From Eudorina sp. 2006-703-Eu-15 (taxonomy: Eukaryota > Chlorophyta > Chlorophyceae > Chlamydomonadales > Volvocaceae), in NCBI GenBank assembly GCA_003117195.1, contig BDSI01000021.1, forward strand, positions 124,001 to 188,000: a stretch of DNA of 64,000 bases, written 5' to 3'. Numbering within the stretch: position 1 is the first letter of the stretch; every line of letters starts with the position of its first letter. The notes beneath the pieces were generated by a model. The model saw only the letters and a program-made list of their open reading frames with translations. It was not told the DNA's origin and did no database searches. Positions 1-10,422 of the stretch are shown here, piece after piece. The translations under genes were made by a program, and so were the position numbers.

Positions 1-318
1 TTTTCCAGTTACCGTCCTTGGCATTCATGATACGGCCCAGTCGGTCCTCGGTTGCGCCACACCGCACACGGCACGGTGAGCAGCGCCACGCCACACATTC
101 CGTGGAAACGGGGATGGCAACACAGGGCGGGTCGCAACGACGGCGGCTTGCGCATGTGCAGACCAATGCAGGCCTGTGTGCTGGCAACACACTGACACTC
201 GCATACTGGCAGACAAGCCCGCGGGGTCCGCAGTAACATCAATACATGCAGCTTCTGCGTTGATTTCTTTGGACGCGTTTCCTCACGGATGAGCACACGG
301 CGCCCTGATCTGCCGCAC

Positions 319-3300
319 CTGTGAGCCTCTGCCCCTGCACCTGCATCATGAAGCCGACCTGGGGCCGGCCAGGCGGGGGCCGGGAACGGGAGGGGAGGGT
401 AGCTGTGCGGGGAAAACCCTAGCCCAGACACAAGGGAGTCGAGGTGAGTGGCGTGACCAGACAGCGGCGTGGGGCGGACTGGAGTTAGATGGCACCAGAC
501 GGCCTCACCCCGACCCCAACTGCCAACTGCCAACTCCTCAAGACCGTCGTTTTCCGCGCCCCTCTGCGCACCGCGCTTCGCGACCCTTCGCGCCCTCGCC
601 CTGCCCCCCTGCAGCCCCACCTGCGGCAGGTACACCACCGTCCACAGCTGGGCGCTGTTCTGGCGGCGGAGGTACCTGGGCACGCGCTCCAGCTCGGACT
701 GCAGCACCTGGCAGGAGGGTATAAGAATTGGGCAGGAGGGGAGGTTTTTAGATAAGGGACCCGCCCGACCCAAACCAAGTACTAATATACTTACCATTGT
801 AACCTGCGAATTAGAGGGGAGGTGTTGTTTGAGATGTTACAGAGGACCCCAGCGGGTCCTCGCTGACAGCCGCAGCCTCCCCACCGCACGCTGCAAAAAC
901 GAAACTGGTATGAGGTATGAGGCGTACCCGCCCGCACCGCTCACCTAACCTGACAGATGCGGCCTCGACGCGGCGTCCCTCATCCCAGATCGCGTTGATG
1001 AATACGGTACGGGGCCACATCACAGCAACCTCACCCCAGACCTCACCACACCCTCACCGCACCGCACCCTCACCTCACTTCGGGCTTGTCTTTCTTCCAC
1101 CTCACCCCATCCCACCCAGGGTGGCTATCTTATTTTGCAGAGTATCTACGGCCGGAGAAACTCCTTGCCCAATCATGCTGAAAGTATCTGTCGGAGGGAG
1201 CTTTTGCCGGCATTTTATCTACTCAAGGGGGCTTTTCCCCGCGCGAGAGGCCATAAGTATCTAAAACCTCATTTTTCTCCCAAGGGAAAGTATCTATCAA
1301 ACCTCAAGATTTTCGGCCGAATATATATTCATATCTTAAGATAGCCACCCTGATCCCACCCCATTTGACCTCACCCCACCCGCACCCCACCCGCACCCCA
1401 CCCGCACCCCACCCGCACCCCACCCGCACCCCACCCGCACCCCATCCCACCCCATTTGACCTCACCCCACCCGCACCCCACGCGCACCCCATCCCACCCC
1501 ATTTGACCTCACCCCACCCGCAGCCCACCCGCACCCCACCCGGTTGAGGTAGTCGGGCAGCGCTCGCGCGGTGGCCTTGAGCTGATCCAGCTCGGGGCAC
1601 ACCCCCGCCGCGATCACCATGTCCTCCTCCGCCTGGAGGGGACGAGGATGTTTTGGGTACAGTACTTCGTTGGCCTCAGCCAACGGCCCCAGCCAGGGTC
1701 AGCGCTCCCGGATGCCCCGATTTGGTAAAACGCACGTGTACCGACAAGCTGTACCGACAAGCTGTACCGACAAGCAAGGAGAGCTCCTCTGTGGACCTCC
1801 GACGACGAGGTCCGCCCAGCCCCCGCCAGCCGCCCCATTCCACGCCGGGGTCAGGGCCGCGCCTTGGATGGCTCCATGTACCGTACCCGATGCAAAGCTC
1901 CATTCGCGCGTCGTAAACAAGGGACGCCTCTGCCGGGCCCCTTACGACCTCACCCGTCCCTCTTAGGATCCGCATGTCGCATGCATGACTCCAGTGTTCT
2001 CACTCACCTGGTTTGTGTCGACGATGCTGAGCAGCGTGTCCAGCGCAGTCTTCGGGGGGCGGGGAGGGGCCGACACGGGGTTGGGGTGGTGGAGAGGAAA
2101 TTGGGTGGGTTGAACCGACACGGGACGGGGCCGGCAGCAGAGAGGGAGGCGATGACCGCGGAGACGAGGGAGAGTGTGGGTAACTCGGGTGTAGAGAATG
2201 CGGTTGGCACGGAGGGGGCGGTGGCGAGTACCGATGGGCTCATTTCTCCATGATGAGAATCACGGCACGAAGGGTAGCGGTGGTATAGGGCATTGTGGAG
2301 GACCACGGAGGGGGGCGGGGAGCCTTCTGGGCCACCCTCCGTGGCCACATAATATAGCCACCCTGCAGCCATCTGCAAGGATCCGGAACCATTCCTCAGC
2401 GGCTGCAGGCAGGCCTTTAGGGGCCTCCGTGCGCCGTGGCAGCCTCTGGCAGCCCACCTACACAAGACCCAACCCATAAACCACCTCAGACCTCACCCAC
2501 CTTTCCCACCCACCTGCAGCTCGGGCCCGACGTGCTCTAGCAGCTTACAGCTGATGGCCACCTTGTCCCACCGGAGGCCCGCCCCGGGCATCTAAGGGGT
2601 TGCGTTGCGGAGTACGACATTTACGGCAGTGGCACACGGGTGCGTTACTTGGTAACGGGGGGCGAGCGAGGGGAAAAGAAGCACCGCTGGGTCACTCGCG
2701 CGCAGCTCATCGAGCGACCCGGTCTCGCTGGCTGGCACGGACAGCCGCACAGGGCACGACCCTCGCCGGGACGTCACGGGCTGTCATGAACCTAGGCTCC
2801 CCTAAGCGCACGACGCTCGGGGGAGGGTCTCTGGCGAGTGGCGACCTCAAGACCATGACGCCACCAGAAGAGTGACAGCTCCGCGCGAGCGACTGCGGCC
2901 GTACCTACAACCAGCGCCATCAAACCATACAGTCGTACAGTCGTACAGGCGTACTGCCGTACCTACATGCTCATGCGCCAGCCCGGCCAGCTGCGGTGCC
3001 AGCTGGTGCTCGAACACCGCCCTCAGCCGCAGCAGCTGCTGAAGGCACGTCTGTTGGGGGGGGGGCACAGAGGTGGGGACACCGGCGGGGCCGGACGCCG
3101 GAGGCGGAGGCGTGTTGAGCGGCGCAGCAGCCCGCAACATGTTGAGCGGCGCAGCAGCCCGCAACATGGCCCCCGGTCAGAACAGGCGCCCGATTAGGCG
3201 CTCGGGCTATAATTTAGCTTCTTTCGTTTATGCAGTGTATGGTGAGGAAGATTCGGCTGTCACCGATGACCCACGGGGTCCGCTGTAATATCTTTAATAA

Positions 3301-6300
3301 TAGCTTCTTCAGTAAAATCCCTTTCCTTCATGCGACGACTGACGAGCGGCCTGCGGGGTGCTGGGCACGGTTCCCACCTGCAGCTGCTGCAGCGCCTTCA
3401 CATCGGGCCGCAGCTGCGACAACGCCAGTCGCCTGAGCAGGGAGGCCATGTCGGGCAACTGCGCGCGGGGGGGGGGCGTGTGGGTACAATTTCGTATGGC
3501 ACGCGGTACGGCAGGGCAGGACCGCCGGGAAAGGAGGCAGGTGCTGTGGGCGGGGACCAAGAGTAATCAGGCTTGGCGACAGCAATGAATGGCGCTGGGA
3601 GCAGGCCCCACCGACAAGGCCATGTGCATGTGCACAGGAGTGGGCGGCCTGAAGAGGCGGCCCGCTGGCCTGTGGCCTCCCCGAATCGTTCAGCGAGCCC
3701 CTTACCCGCCGCAGCTCCCCCTGGAAAGGCGCGATCAGCTCGCCGCCGTTCCGCAGCAGCAGCTCCAAGGTGTCCTGATCAGGCAACGCAAATCGCAGGA
3801 CGCTCGAGCGAGGGACCGCAGAGCGCACAGCGGGGTGCTCTCATGGGAGGCACACAGGGCGGCACGCGGGGCAAGGAACCAGGCACGGCTGTCACCGATG
3901 GCCCGCGGGGGTCCAGGGGTCCACTGGTAATATCAGGCGACTGCTGGCTGGCTCAGCCGACGGAAAAACACCATTGTCAGCCCGTGTGGCAGCTTGTCGC
4001 GTGCTCGTCCATGTTCGTCTTTTCAACTTCACGAGACCCATTACAGGTCCCCAAATCCGACCCAGTCTGACCCAAACGACCAACTGAACCAACCGACAAC
4101 CGACCCACCTGACGGTCCCGTATGAGATCCAGGTTCACCAGGGGTCTCAGGAACCACAGTCGAAGCATCTTCTTGCCCTGGTAGGTGGCATGGTGCGCAC
4201 CCGTTCAGTTGGGCCGTCACCGCACCCGTCCAGTTGAGCCACCGGGGACCCGCATTTTGGAAAGGGGATGATTTTTGGACGCCGCGTGTGCGTTTGTACG
4301 GCATTTCGGCATGACGGGAGACAGCCGGCCAGCAGGAGCTGGTCGCGGCCGGAGACCGGGGCCAAGTATGATGAGCAGCTAACCCTCAACAGCAGCAGCA
4401 GCTGCAGCAGCAGCAGCACCACCGCATCCCTCGGCGGTGTCCTCGGCGGCTGGCATGCGCTTCACGCAATTGGGTCGCCGGAGGGACAAACCCACCGACC
4501 CTCCGACCCACCATCGCCGTCACGCAGCGGTTCGCCAGGTTGAAGAGGCTGAAGCCCTCCTTGGGCTTACCCAGCCCCATGGCGGAGGGGTGCCGCTCCG
4601 AAGCCAGGATCTGGAGGCCGTACAGTGTGGGCAGATCCACTCGGAGCAGCCTGAGGCACCGTCGGGGGGATACCACGGTGCTGGTGGCAGGGGATGTCGA
4701 GTCTTGGTTGGGTGCTTGGGATGATCTGAAGGAGGTCTGCGTGAACTCTACCGCGTTCAGTTGTAGCCCCGCTGGTGAGGGGGTCTGATGGCAACATTGT
4801 TCCAGAGGTTCGGCCCCTCGACTTGGCGAGAATCCCATGCATCGGAGTACCTTATTAACGCGCGCCGAAAGCCCGCGGCGCGTGCTCTATATGTCAATAC
4901 GGAACTCCATCGCAGGTGTAACGTACTCTTATAGGCGCGGCCGTCCCCTGCAGAGGTTGATATTGTTCCGCGAATAAACACGTGAGGGGTCTCTTCTCGA
5001 AGCACGTGACGTTTGCGTTCATCACCGCCATTGCCAGTCCTCGCCCAACCTCGCTCGTCACGCCTTTCATCCCACAGCCCTACAGGCCCAAGGCTCATAC
5101 AGGGCGTCGGCAGGGATACGCACCCTTGTATGGCCAGTTGGTTGACCCGGTCAACCACTAACGGTCCCTGGCCCGCTGCGGGCCGGCCAGCCCCCTGGCC
5201 CTGTGTGCCGCCGCCGCCGGGGCCCACATCCAGATCCGGATCCAGATCAAGCTGCGAGTCCTGGCCGATTCCCTCGCCGGCGTCCGCCTGCGGCCCCAGG
5301 CCCTCCTGCAGCAAACACAACGCTCAAGAGTTGCAAAGCAAGGCATGAGGCGGAGAGCTCCTGGATCCTCACAAACTGCTGGTTGCGGCTTGTTTTCTTT
5401 CCAACCCCTAGCTGTGCGGTACACGGTCGTTCTTCAACGCCCGCGCGGGCCGGTCCGCCCCAAGCACATGCAGTCGGTGGGGCCTGCTGGGGCTTGCCCT
5501 GGCATGCACCCTTGCCCTGGCATGCACCCTGGATCCCTGTTGGGATCCTCTGTAACGTTCATTCATGCAGTATCCATATGGTCTGGGCGGCTCGGGCAGG
5601 TTTCTCGCTATTTAAGATACAGCATCTGCACGGTCTCCCGAACCTGTAGCAGAACAGTCAAAAAGCGAGCCGCGGGAGAACCATTTTCCATGTCCGGGCG
5701 GGTCCGCCCCGACACATCCCTTCCCTGACCGCCCTTCCCAAAGCGCCCTTCGTTCCCGCGGGACGCGGACCTTCAACATGAACGCCACCAGCGCGCCCAG
5801 CGCCCCCACCGCCTGCCGCTGGCTCAGATCCACCAGCCCCGCCACCTGCAGCACCCGCCGGATGAGCGGCTGCCGCGGAGCGGCTGCCGCGGCCGGCGGC
5901 CACCCTGGAGCGCCCATCTGGGTCGGAGCCGCCTGGCCCCGGACGTGGCTGGGGCCGACGCCAGCTGCGCTGCCGGCAGCGGCGCCCGAGAGTGCCTCGT
6001 TGGCTGGCGCCGGCGATTCCCTTGCATCGGAGATGCGGACGCAAAGCTGCCCCAGCTGGCACACAGCCTGCATCGCACAGCTTCCCTTTTGTGTGCATAT
6101 GGGCATATGTAGGTAGATGTGTGTTATAGCGTTGATTGGCAAACTGCGCCGCGGGAGAAGCTAGGTCCAGCCCGACGCATTCGACAAGAGTGAAGATCAC
6201 AGCTGCACGACGGCCTGCTGAAGGCACCCAGCGGCTGCCCGGTGCTCCGTCATCCGCCTGCAAATGCGATTCTCGGTTGGCTGCTCACCCCACCGGAAGC

Positions 6301-7700
6301 CAATACCCTCCTTTCCACGCCAGGTACGGGCAGCAAATGACGCTGCACTCTGCGGGCGCTTGTGCAGTGCCGTACGGACACGTACCTTATCGTACGTGAA
6401 TGTCACGCTTCGCTCCAGGCGCACCTCGGGCCCTCGGGCTCCGGAACCAAACCCGCCGGATCCGCCGGCGCTCGTGACCGTGTCGCCCCCGTCCCCCATT
6501 ACGGAGGACCACGGCGCACGCGCGGCCTCCAGCGCGTCCGCGCCTGCCGTACTGCTGAGGACGAGCACCTGTGGCTCGACCTGCATCTTGGCCAGCTGCA
6601 GCATCTGCGAGGGGGAGCGGGTTTGGGACTCCTCGCAAGGCCGCTGCGGCAAAGGAGTTTCGCGACACACGCAAAACGGCGCCAGGGTTCCCCGAGCACG
6701 CGGGAATTGCATACCAAGATACCATGCAACAGGACGGCTCACTTCCTCCTCGTGGCGCAGTACGCGCTCGCCCAGTGTGGTATTGAGTGGCACTCTGAAA
6801 TCACGTTTTGACGGTATCGCACATGCACACCGCATCCACTGGAATGAACCATGGATGAATGAATGAACGTCACAGCGGACCCCGAACGAAAAGGGATCAA
6901 TGGTGTATCATAATGCTGTCACAACGCGACAGTCGGGCCCGCCATGTGTCGGCTGCCGGGGCATGTTTGGCGAGTCGCTACTACTAAGGCATCCACGAAT
7001 TGGACCCTATCGTACAGCAGCTTGGTGTTGCCCATCTGGGTTTCACCCGGGCCTGTGCTGGACCTGGCAGCCCCGCGAGACATGGCCCTGTCCGCGACAG
7101 CAGCCCAGAGCCGACTCATTCTTTCGCGGTATTGCGCCCTCACCTGAAACGCCAGCGGGCCCTGCACCTCGTCCTGGCACTGCAGGAGGCTGATCTGGGG
7201 CACCCGGGGGGGCAGACGGCAGAGGGGCGGGCCGGCTACCACTGGGTCGCGCCTCGCGCGGGCGAACCTAAGCGCATTTGATCGGTACCCAGGCTACTCG
7301 GCACCCTTATGCTCGGTACCCATCGTCCGGTCGTCAGACGACCCGTGGGTCAGTGGCACTCGGCTAAGCATGGGCTGTTCGACCGAGGACCTTTGCAAGG
7401 CCTACGCTAGTTCCCAGCCTGTGTGGACGGGCCAGCTCCCCAGCTCCCCTGGCGCCCAATGAGGATGGGGAGCGCGCGCGTGCACCCGCACCGCCACGCC
7501 GCCAGGAGTCCGACCCAGAAAGGCACATCCTATGGATGCCCGACCCGCGGGTCGCGCCGATCCACCTGGCGGGTAACGTCCGCGTCGTTGTCAACGCGCG
7601 CGCGCGCACGTGCTTGCGGGGCGCGCCGGGGCCTCACCTCGCTCGCCAAGGCATCGTAGACCGCGACGCCCAGGGTAGCGCCTTGATAGGAGGCAGCCAT
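319..7700 (-). CDS. MSH5: MSH5, meiotic MutS homologue (N-terminal half, runs off left edge)
   Basis: MutS-family protein that in other eukaryotes pairs with MSH4 and stabilises meiotic crossover intermediates in the nucleus. Exons read on the minus strand: 7638-7700, 7144-7194, 6386-6604, 5771-5869, 5124-5305, 4512-4650, 4109-4177, 3706-3774, 3378-3458, 2967-3050, 2514-2591, 2008-2049, 1540-1632, 621-707, 319-358 (last one least certain). All are bounded by AG/GT and the phases agree. Conserved MSH5 landmarks appear in order: an N-terminal IFMAASYQGATLGVAVYD, HPSAMGLGKPKEGFSLF, MLRLWFLRPL, GVCPELDQLK and VYLPQ-VGF. About 466 residues are present; the Walker A/B ATPase part lies left of base 1. 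The start is uncertain: the ATG at 7698-7700 begins the conserved part, but the frame stays open upstream to 8090 through a proline-rich stretch, so up to about 130 more residues are possible. A Gly/Asp-rich insert occupies 5124-5305. Confidence 0.88.
832..900 (-). repeat. Dispersed GATGTTACAG motif element, copy in MSH5 intron
   Basis: Minus-oriented copy of the dispersed family. It begins GATGTTACAGAGGACCCC, passes a degenerate GGGTCCTCGCTGACAGCC and ends near CACGCTGCAAAAACG. The same order of sub-motifs occurs at 18297-18385, and in the opposite orientation at 3224-3292. Confidence 0.65.
1117..1352. mobile_element. hAT-type MITE in an MSH5 intron
   Basis: The terminal inverted repeats CAGGGTGGCTATCTTA (1117-1132) and its reverse complement (1337-1352) are perfect over 16 bp. 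They are flanked by a perfect 8-bp direct duplication ATCCCACC (1109-1116 and 1353-1360). An 8-bp duplication with CAGGG termini is typical of the hAT superfamily. At 236 bp with no coding capacity it is a non-autonomous copy. It lies in the intron between exons 1540-1632 and 621-707. Confidence 0.88.
1365..1535. repeat. GC-rich minisatellite (CCCACCCGCAC units)
   Basis: Tandem 10-12 bp units of the CCCACCCGCAC type, with a larger block CCATTTGACCTCACCCCACC repeated three times. Similar degenerate CTCACC units extend to the left from about 1020, on the other side of the MITE, so the MITE landed in a pre-existing tandem repeat. Intronic within MSH5. Confidence 0.8.
3224..3292 (+). repeat. Dispersed motif element, plus-oriented copy
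   Basis: CGTTTATGCAGTG, then GGTGAGGAAG, GGCTGTCACCGATGACCC and GGGGTCCGCTGTAATATC in order. It matches the reverse complement of 18297-18385 over its whole length, and lies in an MSH5 intron. Confidence 0.7.
3886..3936 (+). repeat. Dispersed motif element, diverged copy
   Basis: GGCTGTCACCGATGGCCCGC followed by a duplicated GGGGTCCA and ACTGGTAATATC. It is the same arrangement as at 3224-3292, with a small internal expansion. Intronic in MSH5. Confidence 0.6.
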
Positions 7701-8255
7701 GAAGATCTGGGGCCGAGTTCGCGGTGGCGGTGGAGGATCTGCCTGGGGATCCGCGAGGACATCGCGCATGCCCGACCCAAATCGGTCGCGGTGGCCGGCC
7801 GCGCCCGCGCTTGCCCAAGGCCCGGCGACACCGGTATCTGCGGCGCCTCGCAGATGCCTGTTCGCATCGGGTGCCCGCAAGCCGGTTGGAGGTTGTAACG
7901 TGGCACCCGATTGCGCATAGCCCCTTGCTGTGCCAGGCTGAGGCGCGCCGGGCTGCTGAGCAGCTGAACTTAATCCCGAGGGCTGGTCATCTATCCTGCG
8001 CCGGACCGCGCGCTGCGCGGACACGTCCACAGAGACCCTTGAAGCCGCGGCGCCGTTGTGCCTCATATTACTCAATAAAAGTTGCAACACCTGAAGTCAA
8101 TCCGGTCCAAGATTCTGCTGCAGCGCTGCTGTGATGCCGAAACCGAAGCTGTGCAGAAATTTAGCGCTGGACAGCCCTGGCTAATCAGCGAAAGCTTGCA
8201 CGACGGTTCACGACTTGTGCGCATAAGTGGCGTTGGAGTCCCGTCGAATGCCACC

Positions 8256-8260
8256 TTACA
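8256..8260 (-). terminator. TGTAA polyadenylation signal
   Basis: TTACA on the plus strand, that is TGTAA on the minus strand, 44 bp downstream of the stop at 8304. TGTAA is the usual polyadenylation signal of volvocine green algae. Confidence 0.55.
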
Positions 8261-8303
8261 GTTCTCTAGTATAAAAAACTCGTTACAGCGGCTGCTAATG
8301 TTT

Positions 8304-9215
8304 TCAGGACACGCTCTCGTAATAATCCGGCAGGCTCTGCCCAGTAATACGATCAGGAAAGTACTCCACGGGCGAGTCAACGTCCCGGAGAAGGACCTGG
8401 AAGGACGGTGGCAGCCCAGATGAGACTACGGCCGCAGACAAGGATGCCCGGCCGCAAACAGCGATCAACTTCCAACTTTTCGGGGCAAGGAGACCAGAGA
8501 CAACATGGCTCAGGCTCCGGTTCATAAACACATGGCCATCCCCCTGGGCCTTCCCGCTGACATTGTCGTATATTTTCCGAAAACGCCGCGATAACCACTC
8601 CCATGTGGATCGGTCCACATCGTGCTCATGCATGTAGGGACAGTAATTGACCCCCCAAAAAGGGATGGCAGTACACCCCGCCAACCATGCACATATCCGC
8701 CAGCACAGCCAGCACGGACAGAGTCTATCAGGGTCTATCCGGCAGCGCACCCAGACTGCGGCCCGCCCAAGCCAAGGAAACGTGGTCTGCAAACTGCAGA
8801 AACAAGATAATCAACGCCACTTGATGGGAACCGAGCGGCCGCCTGCACCGATAGCGTAAAGCGCCGGTGAAATACTGCAGTTGGTCCTGATACGTGCAGA
8901 TAGCTCGAATTGCATCCCGAGTGGCCCTGTTGAGACAGGGTCTTGACGAACAATCTACGATTATATGCTTGCGTCGCGATACCGAGGAAGGAGTAGAATG
9001 CGCCAAGCATGCATGCTGCAACAGGCTGCAACTTAGCCAGTGTCTTGCGCGACACATGACGCGACACCGAACCTGGTGCAGCGGCGGTACAGCACCTGGC
9101 AGCAATGCACTTGGCATGCAGAGCCGAAGATGCAAGCGAAGTGTCTGCACGGGCGCCAGGCGCACCACTGCAGCCGTCGTCCTCGAACAGCGTCCTCATC
9201 TCCTCAAACAGCTAG
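8304..9215 (-). CDS. Unrecognised small gene, probably multi-exon
   Basis: I do not recognise the product. The best-supported coding piece ends at the stop codon 8304-8306 with the C-terminus ITGQSLPDYYESVS. Upstream in the same frame are charged, aromatic-rich stretches such as DRSTWEWLSRRFRKIYDNV. A TGTAA signal lies 44 bp after the stop, which supports a real 3' end. A likely upstream exon near 8850-8960 reads NRATRDAIRAICTYQDQLQY. Another begins after a CCCCTAG acceptor at about 9210 with LFEEMRTLFEDDG. A possible internal acceptor precedes VLLRDVDSPVEYFPD. Start codon and exact introns are not resolved. The gene lies head-to-tail between the kinase and MSH5, both on the same strand. Confidence 0.4.
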
Positions 9216-10422
9216 GGGTACATCGATTTCTTCTCCGCTCTAGTCCGCTCAACGCGATCTATACTCCACCTGCGCAACAACGCCGCCGTTACCGAAGCAT
9301 CCTTTGCGGACCAACCCACGACGCGTCCAACGCTCTGAATCACCGACGCGGTGGTCCGCAGCTGATTGAATTTGGACTGCCTAGAAGCAGTCGCTCTCCT
9401 CTCCCAAAATGCGTCAGCAATCGAAATTTTCGCGCTGCTGGCACCCCTGCTGCACTGGCTTGCGCCTGCCAGCAGTGCTGACCATCCCCAGCCCCCACAC
9501 ATTCATCGCATGCACGTTTGCGTGCAAGCAGTCCCGAAATGTCTACGGGCTCGTAGTTATAATTGTCAGATTGTAAACGTAACTACAAGCGCAAGAATTC
9601 GTGAGGAGCGCCCCCCGGTAAGAGAAGAATCAGTACACGCGCCTGAAACTGCCATCGTCCCTGGCTTCCCCACCCCGCTCCCGCTTTCATCGCGTCCGGC
9701 CGCAACCCAAAGCAACACCTGGCACCCCCCCAACCGGATCTGCAAAATGCCCCATTCTCCATTTCCTTGAGATAAAAACTGCTTTAATCGCTTTCACAGC
9801 GAGTGAGACCGCCCTACCTTCCCCCACGGCGAATGTCACACGAGGGGGTTGGCACACATACATCGGAGATCGGACACCTTGCAACCACCACGCACCATGC
9901 GTGCCCCGGAGTGCTATCCGCCTCCAACACCGCACATCCTCCTTTGCATTGTCCCCTGCCCCCACGAAAGCCGCCGCCAGATCAGGCCCAGGGCCTTCGA
10001 ACCCCGCGCGCATGCATGTTGCCGGTGGGGCTTGAACCGCAGCACCACCACGACCACAATACCAGATCACTCCCCCATGAATTGCGTGCACCCTCGCGTG
10101 ACACCCTACTCAGCGCGCGTTACCGTTAGCCGACCGGCTGCGCACAACACCGCGCAACAGGCACCACCTGGTCGGGCTTCCAATGGAATAACGCCCCTCT
10201 CCGACGGGAACATCCAGCAGCGCAGGCCCCAGATGGCGGATGCCACACCTGGGGCCCTCAAGCCACGACCTTATTCTGTCACCAACCAAACATTTCGTAC
10301 TTGAATCACATTCTGCGTCCCATCCTTGACCCGCATGCCGCGGACTGACCCACGCTCCAGGTTTCCAAGTTTCCGCCTCTCCCACCAGTCCTTGCGATTC
10401 TCACTCTCTTGACGTCATCTTC
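9216..10422. other. Intergenic region without a supported gene
   Basis: Contains open frames on both strands but none with recognisable composition, splice structure or family. It could hold upstream exons of the 8304-9215 gene (for example 9230-9400, minus strand) and the 3' UTR of the kinase. No TGTAA signal for the kinase was found here. Confidence 0.4.

Noticed and set aside
2330..2365. TATAGCCACCCTG, resembling the right end of the hAT MITE
   Set aside because: No matching left end or 8-bp duplication could be found nearby.
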